DNA of 41,469 bases from Legionellales bacterium (GTDB taxonomy: Bacteria > Pseudomonadota > Gammaproteobacteria > Berkiellales > Berkiellaceae), in contig CANJMM010000014.1 in the NCBI GenBank assembly GCA_947475765.1, positions 1 to 41,469 on the forward strand, read 5' to 3'. Of the stretch, positions 33,801 to 41,410 are shown piece by piece. The notes beneath the pieces are model-generated. The model did no database searches and had not been told where the DNA came from. It saw only the letters and a program-made list of their open reading frames with translations. Every line of letters begins with the position of its first letter. The first letter of the stretch is position 1. The position numbers and the translations under genes are program-made.

Positions 33801-36288
33801 CGTTGTTTTTATTCAGTTCAACTTCTATGAGTCCTGGCTCAAACAACATGCTTTCTAAATAAAATTGATTTTCTTTTTTTTCTAGCAGAACAAGATTGTC
33901 CATGAAAAAATCAAGTATGACTTGAAGTTGAGCACACTCAGCGGTTCGCATATGTCGTAATTCGCGTTGAATGAAGTTCTCTTTGTCAGGTTTAGGATAA
34001 TCGAGTTGAATCTTATTGCTTTGAGCAAATGCGATGTTTTGACCATCATGATTTATAAGTGAGGCGACAGGGGAGGGTAAATTTTCTTCAAAAAATAGTG
34101 GAACTTCTTTTGTTCTCTTGAAATAAGGCGCTTTTAATTCAGAAAAGTTCATGGCAGCATGTGCTTCAAAAGAATAACGCGTCTCTTCATAGGTCAATAA
34201 ATCACGATGATTCGAAGGCACAGAGGAAACCAGCTTTTGTTCCGTCAGTCCTGTTAATGCCTCAGATAGCGTGTTGTCTAATTGAGAAAAAAGAGACAAG
34301 TGGTCTTCTATTTTGCTCAGCGCTTCGGCCAACTCTTCTGGCCACTGTTTTTTTTGTTCTGGCTTAAGTTTTAAATATTCATCTAATACATATAAAGCTT
34401 TTAGGTGAGCATTTTCTTTATAACCAAGGTAGGTTAGTTTTTTAGATTTTGGCGATCCCTGTGAACTGTCATCTTCTTTATTTTTCGCGGATAATATATC
34501 AAAATAAGATGCTAGTGCTGAGTTAAGGTGAGGTTGTGTTTCTATTAAATTAAGATAGCATTTATAGGTAGCATCGGCCAACCGTTTTTTTAAGCGCTCA
34601 TCGGGATTGGATTCGGGCATCTTGAAGGCAGTTTCATATTTTTGTTTGAGGGCCATCCATTTTTGATCGCACTCGGCTTCTTGTGCGCTAAAAAAAGGGT
34701 TTCGTTTTTCGTTATAAAGTAAAAGTCCAATTTTTTCAATTAAAATGGGATGAAGTGCATGCGTTTTAGAAACCAGATCGTCTATTATAGATAAAAAGCT
34801 AAGCGTGGCAACGACCCTTCTTTGGGTGAGATCTTGTGTGCCATATAAATTATGATAGCTATGAAGATAAACCTGGTGTATTTGTTCCAGTTGCGTTAAG
34901 AAAACTTTTTTGTCTGCAATAGTCGATTCAGGATTGCTTAGGGTGTTACTTGTAGAAAGCGGCCATCTCATCAAAAAATGTTCTAAACTTTCAAGTTTTG
35001 CTTGATTGTCTTGAAGTTCGTTTACCTGTTTCAAATATAAGCCAAGATTTTCTTGGGTGATAGAATTTTTAGCACTAAAATCAAACTCAATTGGCAAGTT
35101 TATTTGAAAGGGATTTTGTTCTGAAGAAAGTGAAAGGCTATCGATTTCTATGACAGGGGCAGGCGTAATGGCTTCAAAAGCATCAAAAACAGGATTAGGT
35201 TGAAGCTCAGCTTCTGAAGCGGCAATCTTAGCTTCCAACTCATTTTCAGCTTGAGGGCTTTTAATCGCGTTTTCAAATAATGCTTGTAACTGCTTTAATT
35301 CTTGTTGGCCTGCTTGACGTTCTGCTTCAGAAAAGTACTCTTTTTTATATAATAAACGGGCCATGTTTGGGAAGGCAAGGGCAATTTGATGGCGCACTGC
35401 CGGGAGATGAATACTCTTATCTTGTATAGATTGGTCTATAAAACGGCTTAACATATCTTTTTTAAAGCCATACATGAATTTTTTGTATTCTTGCTTGTTT
35501 TGACATTTAGATTGAACCAATTGGTGCAACACTTTTTCTGAGCAGGTTCCCGAACGTTGTCCGGCTGTTTCATATTCTTGTTTTGTATAGAGCGGCATTT
35601 CTTCTGTGCGGACTAAAACCCCATCTAAATAAGCGATTTTTGGGAATATTTCCGTGTAGAGTACTTTAGCATCGTAACTTTTTTTCTGATTACCTAGTTT
35701 AGGTCGAATGAGTTCTGTTATAAACCAGCCCATTTTGGCATCAAAGTCTTGAATGGGCGTGGGTATCTTAAAAGCTTTAATAGGGCAAAAACGCTCTTTG
35801 TCTAACAGCATGCTTTTGTCATGATATCGTAGCCCTGTTCCAGTATTATGAACGATAAAAATAAGCGATCCGTCTTTATCTTTTCTAAATTCATAAAGTA
35901 AAGCATGACCGATGGGTTTTCCACTCCAACCTCCGGGCATAAAAAAGCCTGTTTCCAAATTTTCTTCAGTGCTTAAACTTTTTATTTTTTTAACTATGGT
36001 TTGAGACAGGTCTGCCATTTTTTCCACTTGCCTATTTAAAGGCGCAGCACTTATCGCTTCAATTTTTCTCTGTTCTTCTTCTAAGAATAACAAGGTTTCT
36101 GTCAAGGTTTTGGCTAAAGAGGGAGGGGCATCTGGAGCGGTTTCTTGTTTTAGCCTTAGAACGTGTGCTTTTAGGCAATCAATAGTGTTCGTAAAACTAT
36201 TGCCTTCTAGCTCATGTGTACCCACTAAACTGGAATCATTGTGTATATGCGCAAATAAGCTTAAACTGATCTGATCCATAGTCATCAA
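24898..36288 (-). CDS. Giant 3796-residue DUF3638/DUF3645 protein with SF2-helicase-like core
   Basis: This is one uninterrupted frame. Residues about 110-260 hold PIGHALLYEF (His128), NTGTG and QRSGTCSEK (Cys249). Residues about 300-2100 are mostly helical and unassigned. The conserved core starts with the P-loop MGGGKSK (about 2136-2141), continues with DEID (2273-2276, context DVLIDEID and QLNYTIG) as in DUF3638, then a DUF3645-like stretch RAISIPYSG (about 2410-2440), VTGTPWNN (about 2575), DQKHTIGSD (2731-2739) and QGIMRMR (2763-2769). Together these resemble an NTPase/translocase of helicase superfamily 2. A Gln/Glu/Lys coiled coil follows (about 2930-2960), then a helical region to an acidic-basic tail (AEPEPKKPKF). 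No signal peptide or membrane helix is seen. Homologues are known in fungi, protists and amoeba-associated bacteria; function is unknown. A host-directed effector or a defence-type NTPase are both possible. Confidence 0.9.
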   Translation of the reverse strand: MMTMDQISLSLFAHIHNDSSLVGTHELEGNSFTNTIDCLKAHVLRLKQETAPDAPPSLAKTLTETLLFLEEEQRKIEAISAAPLNRQVEKMADLSQTIVKKIKSLSTEENLETGFFMPGGWSGKPIGHALLYEFRKDKDGSLIFIVHNTGTGLRYHDKSMLLDKERFCPIKAFKIPTPIQDFDAKMGWFITELIRPKLGNQKKSYDAKVLYTEIFPKIAYLDGVLVRTEEMPLYTKQEYETAGQRSGTCSEKVLHQLVQSKCQNKQEYKKFMYGFKKDMLSRFIDQSIQDKSIHLPAVRHQIALAFPNMARLLYKKEYFSEAERQAGQQELKQLQALFENAIKSPQAENELEAKIAASEAELQPNPVFDAFEAITPAPVIEIDSLSLSSEQNPFQINLPIEFDFSAKNSITQENLGLYLKQVNELQDNQAKLESLEHFLMRWPLSTSNTLSNPESTIADKKVFLTQLEQIHQVYLHSYHNLYGTQDLTQRRVVATLSFLSIIDDLVSKTHALHPILIEKIGLLLYNEKRNPFFSAQEAECDQKWMALKQKYETAFKMPESNPDERLKKRLADATYKCYLNLIETQPHLNSALASYFDILSAKNKEDDSSQGSPKSKKLTYLGYKENAHLKALYVLDEYLKLKPEQKKQWPEELAEALSKIEDHLSLFSQLDNTLSEALTGLTEQKLVSSVPSNHRDLLTYEETRYSFEAHAAMNFSELKAPYFKRTKEVPLFFEENLPSPVASLINHDGQNIAFAQSNKIQLDYPKPDKENFIQRELRHMRTAECAQLQVILDFFMDNLVLLEKKENQFYLESMLFEPGLIEVELNKNNGFLEKFQCLIEKGLHANSKGSIPDQTGLFFLQLSNAVNRYIGVKRKEDESYLVSDFIAQKDKQLFPQDAAEQNEIKSLHIESILLLAEKLSQNAEITLSDEEIGAYFKSKLIVNWIKTDEAFNASFKKDLLSRHCEQIERRWHTQNLKVEPDSKATSEQHLTESVKKCLAYLLPESQEYTTRYAPPKVLMLDAEGKSVMSVNLKLGEITKAGLKQVTLPKIITSDARFSMLFEQDIKMAWALEDNTVFTFEHKGDEYNIFLQASGAENTLPKIVIQKKYSVEGQDPEWFELQSIPETKKLPKILQEKNNVAWVRVDATKDPMALIGNLKKNTIDFIWDKIKSPNNLLQVAPYDHQNTPSQVKSSGFALLRKEDGIYQTFKDFESPELFFVLKNTPEPPNESNCIYKIHFPRYNLCLEGVGNPPTAYQLAGMQPPQTFNVSDQGKLSSQLLGGLKSTLLFTDEKGKKTLYCPMQPFIAKQDLEYTPPASSGLLAGRDDPDAHHTPSRNNPSLFFSGQSQNILQKNSSQRTEYYDLIQDVGDHLRNNFYTKAQKNLKANLTYTGTENVVSYEFKKDELTLLPKNIEDGLHLAYLYLCTQEPYKAFETLENLKVKFGMLNGTEKEIELLRWIVDLTPAKLEKLNPDSTVESAQTPEILSVKLKALSLLAKFKGDNSNFKLRKLEKSQEGYKEKGHEQNHAFYDNLNTKIIATYKAYHRTENNVPLEYKLSAYEKMLLLRDCSNKTGAVAIEYRRLEYQQLALEKKLLSEAEPQNTWSTERIKEIKAIMEKGKKYQAEETKTVEAIAPLTLADTSFELNIQELLALDNQNTEINLYTQIAAILNAEPVQELSEADLIKIISLPVDEKAFILYFPLLMKKIMADTLPELDKIKLQDFCKKTIIAFAEMDVQDRQQQNIPKLCSIIYAYLSSDPKPQSINYEDFKKAEGQDNFYKPGDISKIFTTLYKKAHAATVDQTLKPITYLKNQAHLKQMRYFPDESSILPEEEKKEQASNKLYTPLEKPTLGKFLNLNSESWKKHEAECNENLKAINLRYNAKMKESPLAYAKRFEELAKIDEEAGSMLNQLEKNQMHDAILLLDTPEKRQAIHAQALAYEQECSLDNPKILEALLVLANKTIANPEDKDNITPEVRRFQMEVMGLKRNKLTKQDLLRLYTLNDPNIYAEQTGLKPADIKFLHERIGIYLNAELNRQYVHRIAEKFKEYEPVLNNITISVDSSLELEQEPLHQAVHEIAKEMMSENFIDPKVHPELIVFQYAENILIKAAQKNAVESLLEKEADTGALKSKMIQLIMGGGKSKVLLPILALKRASGTNLSIIEVPEALFQTNYADLKKTSLSLFDQDPEPFSFDRDTPCSAKELKLLYRKIQAVMEARSYLVTTASSMQSLELKYFELLETPPKTKAQEPEWEKQIKWLGRILRTFKTQGDVLIDEIDSNLDVKKQLNYTIGESTHLPPHQVSYVLELYRYIHTQFPRPLDINTQPDLWISLSDKLVQDPNSPLNNIEKPTEKDKSALAAYLRGEGEIIPEYINKLSKKEKDLIFMTKAQISALMPQTMRYHLFEHYGPSLDQTKTALERAISIPYSGNMNPRENCTFSNPLMTLNYTIQQLETQGFKHNLSLFSYIIEHYVDSARRELIDSRDPDMLSLDQTEVGKKFNLALSALFPPLSTTLSNIDVNNPEQMLALHQQIQNLHEAGNHDLMYLALTEIILPTIKVDKKVLTHDAHNHVSLYRSTQGVTGTPWNNKTLHHSIEYNPLSSLGTDGLTIARLIDKKTELKGIDFKDKKNLFYALTDEMRAIIDVGATFKGMDNNAVAAELRSHFNAKNAKNENKKNLKYILFFDKNPHSGMDELNALNIDNLESKAIRIQGSDPKEIEGILGVKPNQCFTYYDQKHTIGSDIRQSPDAVALVTMDESTLQKDLLQGIMRMRNFKGAQRVVLCIDAPIFDNQTHEIKTIEAALAHARKNESARLMKDNLTSAIQQMKNTIRENIKKRIALASGKDHKEKRRLEEIFSAYFTNELAEDRMASYSTLEVMTDTEKLLGTISAQIKKEWLSLLEKNQIPILEQEVIDVNSEFLKITRNALNCCESQYLYSRQENNQVSENQKEKQQQKEQEQEKELEVKQKNHSFKYFDPWLKQLMQDSPTSVGKIVTYDYEVQHKQSLMQLCQNTDPKSYPRFNSEILASNNFYETLSKQETFLNPNQKPIHAILMMQIKNEQGGFDLRAIVITYPELQSIIQDMPKETEDVHFWVTNTQGTILAGNIPNKENLHPNYANFLTQLRFFNGDMAQLLAQSDESLVWLLNLPEENFSFMEQYILPYRPLTEERHTTALKKHIEDLKKAHIAICENKEIELDNPLNPMLSNFKATWAVLNTSPVDLKNTQLNKIYFSPYYFNLISTYASPEAKSHYFSLLCKQTPLPINLIDLSLDNFMHNQNQDPLLIFLEKEPFKSNREFKALLSSRFSEKMHDFEFSKRFFSLPEEFRKILTSKINQDDFFNIFMKNESNFIENFFMKLKYATEDKKSLKILVPLMGIENMRKLLGSFTEIQFLNCFNDLNKNTPSPQVQPPLFQINEIMSIFPADESFNLFEKSCTLKNINAILNESELEDSQTPFLTKKEALLDFLNTCPNDPADRRQNLFKSVLGIIEPRNLNLTILEKCLKYSNMSWLALVETYPDMAVKILKVCESNKKKAGSYEGFFEKNFSTVMADLKEKNKKQYDQILKQYFTQGDSGSSVFQTYQDTTDTQLQNAVTKGESKKIQEIFKTQADDSKKEALASNMLRNMCSNGTSGEIDAGFVFDTLLSYPQGLNLFREILTETNPENIKNWGEKGFYKLLLVKTKFFTSYKNSPEFDQDITQNLIDNKNLSFLAAVFRPKSNQDLTSYLEATNKLTTLYDKSDPDTQNKMTEGMKTFLLNIQDKIELRPNDKDLITLKQTLTETLGKLANPGAEPEPKKPKF

Positions 36289-36390
36289 CCCCTGTTAATG
36301 CATGACAAATAATATAACAGAGCTATTTTTAGAGTAAAAAGTTCAACTTATTTGAATAGGTGTCAGAGCAATTAGTTTTTAAGAAATAGG

Positions 36391-36954
36391 TTATGGGCGG
36401 GGTTGAAGGGTGAAAACAGGGTTTTTGCTGAGCTTTTTAAAAGCATAATGGCTTTTAAATTTTACCCATAAATCAAAATAGGTTAATAAATCCTGCGGTC
36501 TATTTGTATCGCTGTCTCGCATGGCATCTAAAACATCGCGCATTAACACAAAGTGATTGCATAACGAGGCATAAAGTTCAAAAGTACCTTGTTTATGCTC
36601 TGCATGATGATGGGTGGACAGCAGGCTGTAAGCCGTTTGGCCTAAATCAATATAATATTGTATGCTCACGCGTTTTTTGTGTGCATGAGCTGGGAATAAA
36701 CCTGAAAATAATAAACATTTATCGCCTACTTCTTGGAGTTTTTGATCTTGAAGATGCGATAAACTGTTAAAAGAAAGCAGAAAGTCTAATCCCACTGGAT
36801 TTTTAGCTATATCGGCTTGGGTACAAAAACGCATCAACATAAAGGCTAAATAACTTTCTAGATCTACTTGAAGTGTGATGGCAGCAGCTAACTCCGCTTC
36901 GTTTAATAAAGCTTGCCATTGACTTAATGAAGTTGGCTGTAGTATTAATGTCAT
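36391..36954 (-). CDS. Conserved-looking helical cytosolic protein, unknown function
   Basis: This 187-residue protein starts at an ATG at 36954 and is predicted to be mostly alpha-helical, without a signal peptide or membrane segment. It contains a His-rich patch (THHHAEHK, about 115-122), several aromatic residues and a YFDLWVKFKSHYAFKKL segment near the C terminus. It is divergent from typA across 153 bases and lies upstream of the giant gene with a 102-base gap; both are on the minus strand, so cotranscription is possible but unsupported. I do not recognise the family. Confidence 0.75.
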   Translation of the reverse strand: MTLILQPTSLSQWQALLNEAELAAAITLQVDLESYLAFMLMRFCTQADIAKNPVGLDFLLSFNSLSHLQDQKLQEVGDKCLLFSGLFPAHAHKKRVSIQYYIDLGQTAYSLLSTHHHAEHKQGTFELYASLCNHFVLMRDVLDAMRDSDTNRPQDLLTYFDLWVKFKSHYAFKKLSKNPVFTLQPRP

Positions 36955-37107
36955 ATAACTAAAGTATAGTTTGGTTATGGCCGAATCTCTAGTTTAGATC
37001 TCGAAATTTAAAAATTTAAAATAATACAAGAATAAATTGTATCAGCACGGTTTTTTTGAAGGCCAAACTAAGCTAGAATTAGGGCTATTCATTTTGGAGA
37101 AGAATAA

Positions 37108-38934
37108 GTGACTCAATTAGATAAAATTCGTAACATTGCCATTATCGCCCACGTTGATCATGGTAAAACCACATTAGTTGAAAAATTAATGCAACAATCA
37201 GGCACCGTCAATCGTAAACAAGAAAAACAAGGTATTAAACTAGATTCCAATGAACTCGAACAAGAACGAGGCATTACGATTTTAGCTAAAAATACCTCGC
37301 TTATTTGGAAAGATGCCCTTGGCCAAGAGTATCGCATTAATATTGTAGATACCCCTGGACATGCCGATTTTGGCGGAGAAGTAGAACGCGTGTTATCTAT
37401 GGTGGATTCGGTTTTATTATTAGTCGATGCCTGTGACGGCCCTATGCCTCAAACTCGTTTTGTGACCCAAAAAGCCTTTGCTAAAGGCCTAAAGCCAATT
37501 GTCGTGGTGAATAAAATTGACAGACCTAGCGCACGCCCAAGTTGGGTGGTCGACCAAGTGTTTGAATTATTTGATCATTTAGGCGCAACCGAAGAGCAGT
37601 TAGATTTTCCTGTGATGTATGCCTCTGCCCTGCAAGGAACCGCCACACTAGACCCAGATCAGCCTGGAACAGATTTAACGCCTTTATTTAAGATGATAAT
37701 CGATAAAGTCTCTCCGCCTCCTTGTGAGTCTGAGGGAGGATTTCAAATGCAAATCACGTCTTTAGATTATTCTTCTTATGTGGGCACCATTGGGGTAGGC
37801 CGTATTTCTAGAGGGACGATAAAACCCAATACACCGGTTGTTATACTCGATCGTGAGGGTAAATCCAGAGCAGGTAAAGTCTTGCAAGTGTTAGCACATG
37901 TTGGTCTAGAACGAGTAGAAGAACAAGAAGCTTTTGCGGGCGATATTATTGCCATCACAGGCATTGCAGACTTAAGTATTTCAGATACGATTTGTGATAA
38001 AAATTGTCCAGAAGCCTTACCGCCTTTAAAAGTCGATGAGCCCACGGTCAGCATGACTTTTCAGGTGAATACCTCTCCTTTTGCGGGCAAAGAAGGTAAA
38101 TTTGTCACCAGTCGACAAATTCGCGATAGATTAACCAAAGAGTTAATTCATAACGTTGCCTTAAAAGTAGAAGATACCAGCGATGCCGATAAATTTAGGG
38201 TGAGCGGGCGCGGTGAATTGCATTTGGCCATTTTAATTGAAACCATGCGTCGTGAAGGCTATGAATTAGCCGTTTCAAAGCCAGAAGTGATTTTAAAAGA
38301 AGTGAATGGCGAAATTCAAGAGCCTTATGAAATGCTGACCATAGAAGTTGAGCAAGCACATCAAGGCGCCATCATGGAAGAGTTAGGCGTTCGTAAGGGC
38401 GAATTAAAAGACATGCTTCCAGACAGCAAAGGCCGTGTGCGATTAGATTATCTTATCCCAGCCAGAGGCTTAATTGGTTTTCATACCGACTTTATGACTT
38501 TGACTTCAGGTACAGGGATTATTGCCCATGTGTTCGATCATTATGCGCCTAAAAAACCAGGTGAAATGGCCAAGCGTAAAAATGGCGTGTTAATTTCTAA
38601 CCAAAATGGTAAAGCCGCTGCTTATGCCTTATGGAATTTACAAGCACGTGGAAGAATGATAATTGAGCCTCAAACAGATTTGTACGAAGGCATGGTGATT
38701 GGGATTCATACCAGAGACAATGATTTAGTGGTGAATGCCATTAAAGGCAAGCAATTAACCAATATGCGTGCATCGGGCAGTGATGAAGCGGTTACCTTAA
38801 CACCGGCTATTCGCTTTTCATTAGAGCAAGCACTTGATTTTATTGAAAACGATGAATTAGTAGAAATGACCCCTAAAAGTATTCGCGTTCGTAAGAAAAA
38901 TCTGAAAGAACACGAAAGAAAAAGAGGGGATTAA
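37108..38934 (+). CDS. typA: Ribosome-associated GTPase TypA/BipA
   Basis: This 608-residue protein matches the family length. It has the GTPase motifs AHVDHGKTT (15-23), RGITI in switch [16 protein letters not shown] in switch II and VNKID, then EF-G-like domains and the BipA-specific C-terminal domain ([52 protein letters not shown]). It binds the 70S ribosome and helps late 50S assembly, especially at low temperature and under stress. The start is a GTG at 37108 with TGGAGAAG nearby. pip follows eight bases downstream. Confidence 0.98.
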   Translation: MTQLDKIRNIAIIAHVDHGKTTLVEKLMQQSGTVNRKQEKQGIKLDSNELEQERGITILAKNTSLIWKDALGQEYRINIVDTPGHADFGGEVERVLSMVDSVLLLVDACDGPMPQTRFVTQKAFAKGLKPIVVVNKIDRPSARPSWVVDQVFELFDHLGATEEQLDFPVMYASALQGTATLDPDQPGTDLTPLFKMIIDKVSPPPCESEGGFQMQITSLDYSSYVGTIGVGRISRGTIKPNTPVVILDREGKSRAGKVLQVLAHVGLERVEEQEAFAGDIIAITGIADLSISDTICDKNCPEALPPLKVDEPTVSMTFQVNTSPFAGKEGKFVTSRQIRDRLTKELIHNVALKVEDTSDADKFRVSGRGELHLAILIETMRREGYELAVSKPEVILKEVNGEIQEPYEMLTIEVEQAHQGAIMEELGVRKGELKDMLPDSKGRVRLDYLIPARGLIGFHTDFMTLTSGTGIIAHVFDHYAPKKPGEMAKRKNGVLISNQNGKAAAYALWNLQARGRMIIEPQTDLYEGMVIGIHTRDNDLVVNAIKGKQLTNMRASGSDEAVTLTPAIRFSLEQALDFIENDELVEMTPKSIRVRKKNLKEHERKRGD

Positions 38935-38941
38935 GACCCAG

Positions 38942-39892
38942 ATGAAAGCATTATACCCTGCTATCAAACCATTTGCGCAACATACCGTCAAAATGCCCGA
39001 TGGGCATGAGCTGTATATTGAAGAAGTGGGGAGCCCGCATGGCCTACCGGTGTTATTTTTACATGGTGGCCCGGGCGCAGGGTGTAGTGAAGACGATCGT
39101 CGTTTTTTTGATCCCGAGAAATATCATATTATTTTGTTCGATCAAAGAGGCTGCGGTCGTTCTACGCCTTTTGCCAGTTTAGAAAATAATACCACGCAAC
39201 ATTTGATTTTAGATATTGAACGCATTCGTCAATTTTTAGTGATTGAAAAATGGATGATTTTTGGAGGATCTTGGGGATCTACTTTAGGATTGCTTTATGC
39301 ACAGGCTTACCCACAACGGGTGATAGCCATGATATTACGCGGTATTTTTCTATGTGAAAAAAGAGAGTTACACTGGTTTTATCAAGAAGGGGCGAGTTTT
39401 ATTTTTCCAGATTATTGGGAAGAATTTATTAAGCCTATTCCTGAAGCAGAGCGCAATAATTTTATTCAGGCCTATTATCATCGTTTAACCGGTAAAGATG
39501 AAGTGTTAAGAATGCATTGCGCTAAAATTTGGTCCGAGTGGGAAGCCAAATGCGCCACACTTAGCCCCAATAAAGACGTGCTCGATAGGTTTACACATCC
39601 GCATATTGCCATGAGCATTGCCAGAATCGAAGCCCATTACTTTGCGCACCATGCGTTTATTCAGCCGAATCAAATCATAGCAGAAATGCCTAAAATCAAA
39701 CATATCCCGAGCATGCTTATTCATGGTCGATACGATATGATTTGTCCTCTAGAAAATGCCTTAAGATTATATCAAGCTTGGCCTGAAAGTGAATTACATA
39801 TTATTCGAGAGGCCGGCCATTCTGCTAAAGAACCTGCTATAACCGATGCCTTAATAGAGGCCACTAATCGTTATGCGGTAGAGTTTGGCTAA
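38942..39892 (+). CDS. pip: Proline iminopeptidase (S33 alpha/beta hydrolase)
   Basis: This 316-residue protein is a typical S33 proline iminopeptidase. It has the oxyanion loop HGGPGAGCS (41-49), FDQRGCGRSTP (66-76), the nucleophile Ser110 in GGSWGSTL, the cap region (YWEEFIKPIPEAER), and the C-terminal Asp (GRYDMICP) and His (REAGHSA). It removes N-terminal proline from peptides in the cytoplasm. It lies eight bases after typA, so it probably shares its transcript. The last 29 bases overlap convergent tatC. Confidence 0.95.
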   Translation: MKALYPAIKPFAQHTVKMPDGHELYIEEVGSPHGLPVLFLHGGPGAGCSEDDRRFFDPEKYHIILFDQRGCGRSTPFASLENNTTQHLILDIERIRQFLVIEKWMIFGGSWGSTLGLLYAQAYPQRVIAMILRGIFLCEKRELHWFYQEGASFIFPDYWEEFIKPIPEAERNNFIQAYYHRLTGKDEVLRMHCAKIWSEWEAKCATLSPNKDVLDRFTHPHIAMSIARIEAHYFAHHAFIQPNQIIAEMPKIKHIPSMLIHGRYDMICPLENALRLYQAWPESELHIIREAGHSAKEPAITDALIEATNRYAVEFG

Positions 39893-40604
39893 GCGGCTTT
39901 GACATAAGTTTTGCACACCATAAGCCACTTTCAAATAACAGCCATAAGGGTATGGCCAACATAATTTGAGAGATAACATCGGGTGGGGTAAGTAACATGC
40001 CGATAATAAATGCCCCAGTGATAATATAGGGGCGTTTTTTAGCTAAGTTTTCGTGAGATATCAACCCCAGATGAATCAATAAAAACACCACAATCGGTAC
40101 TTCAAAACTGAAGCCAAAAGCCAGCATTAAATTCATGACAAAATCATAATAAGCTTGAATATCGGTCATCATGATTAAGTTTTTAGGCGCCATGTGGCTA
40201 AAAAATTGAATGGCCATAGGGCAGACAATGCTTAAGGCAAAACTGGCCCCTGCATAAAATAAAAGCAAGCCTAAGATTAACATAGGCCTAAGCCATTTTT
40301 TTTCATGGGCATATAAACCAGGCGCCATAAAACACCAAATTTGAAAAAATAAAATAGGCAAACTTATCAAGAAACCCGATAATAAAGCCCATTTTAAAGG
40401 CACGGTAAAAACCGAAGTAATATGGGTGGCAATAAGCTGAATAGGAATAGGCATATCTGGAAGCGAAAAAAAAGAACAAAATTCAAACCATTCTTTGGCA
40501 TAATAAACAATAGGCGCAGATAAAATAAAGTAGCCTAATAAAAAACTTAAGCCCATTTTTTTAAGCTGGGCAACATGGCCTATTAGCCAATCAAAGTTAC
40601 TCAT
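39864..40604 (-). CDS. tatC: Twin-arginine translocase subunit TatC
   Basis: This 246-residue protein has six hydrophobic segments and the TatC landmarks: the amphipathic start (HVAQLKKM), the FTVPLKWALLSG loop, FMAPGLYAHEKKW, and FSFEVPIVVFLL with the conserved FxxE in helix 4. It binds twin-arginine signal peptides and, with TatB, recruits TatA to export folded proteins. The ATG overlaps the tatB stop by eight bases. The order hinT-tatA-tatB-tatC on the minus strand is a standard gammaproteobacterial operon. Confidence 0.97.
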   Translation of the reverse strand: MSNFDWLIGHVAQLKKMGLSFLLGYFILSAPIVYYAKEWFEFCSFFSLPDMPIPIQLIATHITSVFTVPLKWALLSGFLISLPILFFQIWCFMAPGLYAHEKKWLRPMLILGLLLFYAGASFALSIVCPMAIQFFSHMAPKNLIMMTDIQAYYDFVMNLMLAFGFSFEVPIVVFLLIHLGLISHENLAKKRPYIITGAFIIGMLLTPPDVISQIMLAIPLWLLFESGLWCAKLMSKPLSQTLPHND

Positions 40605-40764
40605 GCGGTTTTAACCAAACACTTTTTAAAGCAGTGAGTTTTTCACGTGCATGAGAAAGATATAAGCCTATTTTTTGGGCTAAAGCAGGCAGTTCTTCTG
40701 GTTTAAACACCAAGCAAGCCACCGCAAGGATAACCCCTAATTCAGCTATACTGCAATTGAACAT
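40597..40764 (-). CDS. tatB: Twin-arginine translocase subunit TatB, unusually short (55 aa)
   Basis: I read this frame directly: it starts MFNCSIAELGVILAV, continues ACLVFKPEELPALAQKIG, and ends LKSVWLKPHE before a TAA that overlaps the tatC ATG by eight bases. It has the TatB layout of a short membrane helix with Glu8 (the polar residue that contacts TatC), the hinge FKPEELP matching the FGP-RLP hinge of TatB, and an amphipathic helix. Position between tatA and tatC supports the call. TatB is normally 90-170 residues; here the long charged C-terminal tail is missing. Confidence 0.85.
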   Translation of the reverse strand: MFNCSIAELGVILAVACLVFKPEELPALAQKIGLYLSHAREKLTALKSVWLKPHE

Positions 40765-40776
40765 AACGTTAATTAT

Positions 40777-40812
40777 CTTGTTTTTATTTTTTATTTTTTA
40801 TTTTTATTTTTT
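40777..40812 (-). repeat. A/T homopolymer-like tract at the tatA-tatB junction
   Basis: On the plus strand the stretch consists of T-runs broken by single A bases (units such as TTTTTATTTTT). It spans the end of tatA, whose last codons are Lys-rich as a result, and the spacer before tatB. It is a likely site for indels. Confidence 0.7.
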
Positions 40813-41016
40813 TTGTATATTCAGATCTGTTTTTTCTGTCATAACACTAGGCGTTGTTTGGCTCGCACTAGGGCCTTCTTTTAGGCCTTTTTTAAAGCCA
40901 TGTACGGCTTGCCCTAAATCTTCTCCAATGGATCGTAATTTTTTAGTGCCAAATAATACGGCAATAATTAAAAATATAATCAGCAATTGTCCAAAACTGA
41001 TGCCACCTAATCCCAT
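40804..41016 (-). CDS. tatA: Twin-arginine translocase subunit TatA
   Basis: This 70-residue protein has one membrane helix ([13 protein letters not shown], about 10-22), the FGTKKLR hinge after it, the amphipathic helix [16 protein letters not shown], and a hydrophilic tail, as expected for the pore-forming subunit of the Tat system. The ATG at 41016 has AGGGGG nearby. It is located between hinT and tatB on the same strand. Confidence 0.96.
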   Translation of the reverse strand: MGLGGISFGQLLIIFLIIAVLFGTKKLRSIGEDLGQAVHGFKKGLKEGPSASQTTPSVMTEKTDLNIQKK

Positions 41017-41062
41017 AAATCCCCCTTTATTTTTTATTTTTTATTTTAGTTAAAAATTTTAG

Positions 41063-41410
41063 TTAAAACCCGGGTAATTTTTTTTGTGCTGAGCCGGTAT
41101 TGGCTAATAAGTGAAAATGTAAATGAAAAACTTCTTGGCCCGCGCTTTGGCCAGAATTAATAATGGTTCTAAAGCCACTTAAGTCATATTTTTGGGCCAA
41201 TTGACTTGAGGCCACTAACATCTTGCCTAATAAAGCAGCATGCTTGGCCTCTAAGTCTAATAAATTAGGGATATGTTCATAGGGGATAAGTAATAAATGT
41301 ACAGGCGCTTTAGGGTGTATATCTTGAATCACAAAAAAATGTTCATTATCTAGGATTTTTTCAGAGGGAATGGCGCCACTTGCTATCCGACAAAATATAC
41401 AATCAGACAT
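41063..41410 (-). CDS. hinT: HIT-family nucleotide hydrolase (HinT-like)
   Basis: This 115-residue protein begins MSDCIFCRIASGAIPSEKIL, the typical HinT opening with CxxC, and ends with the histidine triad HLHFH (96-100, with the His98/His100 pair and upstream His96). It hydrolyses purine nucleoside phosphoramidates. The genomic position directly upstream of tatA is common in gammaproteobacteria. The ATG at 41410 lies 59 bases from the window end. Confidence 0.96.
   Translation of the reverse strand: MSDCIFCRIASGAIPSEKILDNEHFFVIQDIHPKAPVHLLLIPYEHIPNLLDLEAKHAALLGKMLVASSQLAQKYDLSGFRTIINSGQSAGQEVFHLHFHLLANTGSAQKKLPGF

Noticed and set aside
26000-34400. Many plus-strand open frames of 60-155 codons opposite the giant gene
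   Set aside because: They lack ribosome-binding sites and recognisable motifs and are explained as antisense shadows of one very long gene.
36955-37107. RNA gene or riboswitch before typA
   Set aside because: The divergent gap is A/T-rich with no conserved-looking stem structure; only ordinary promoters are expected.
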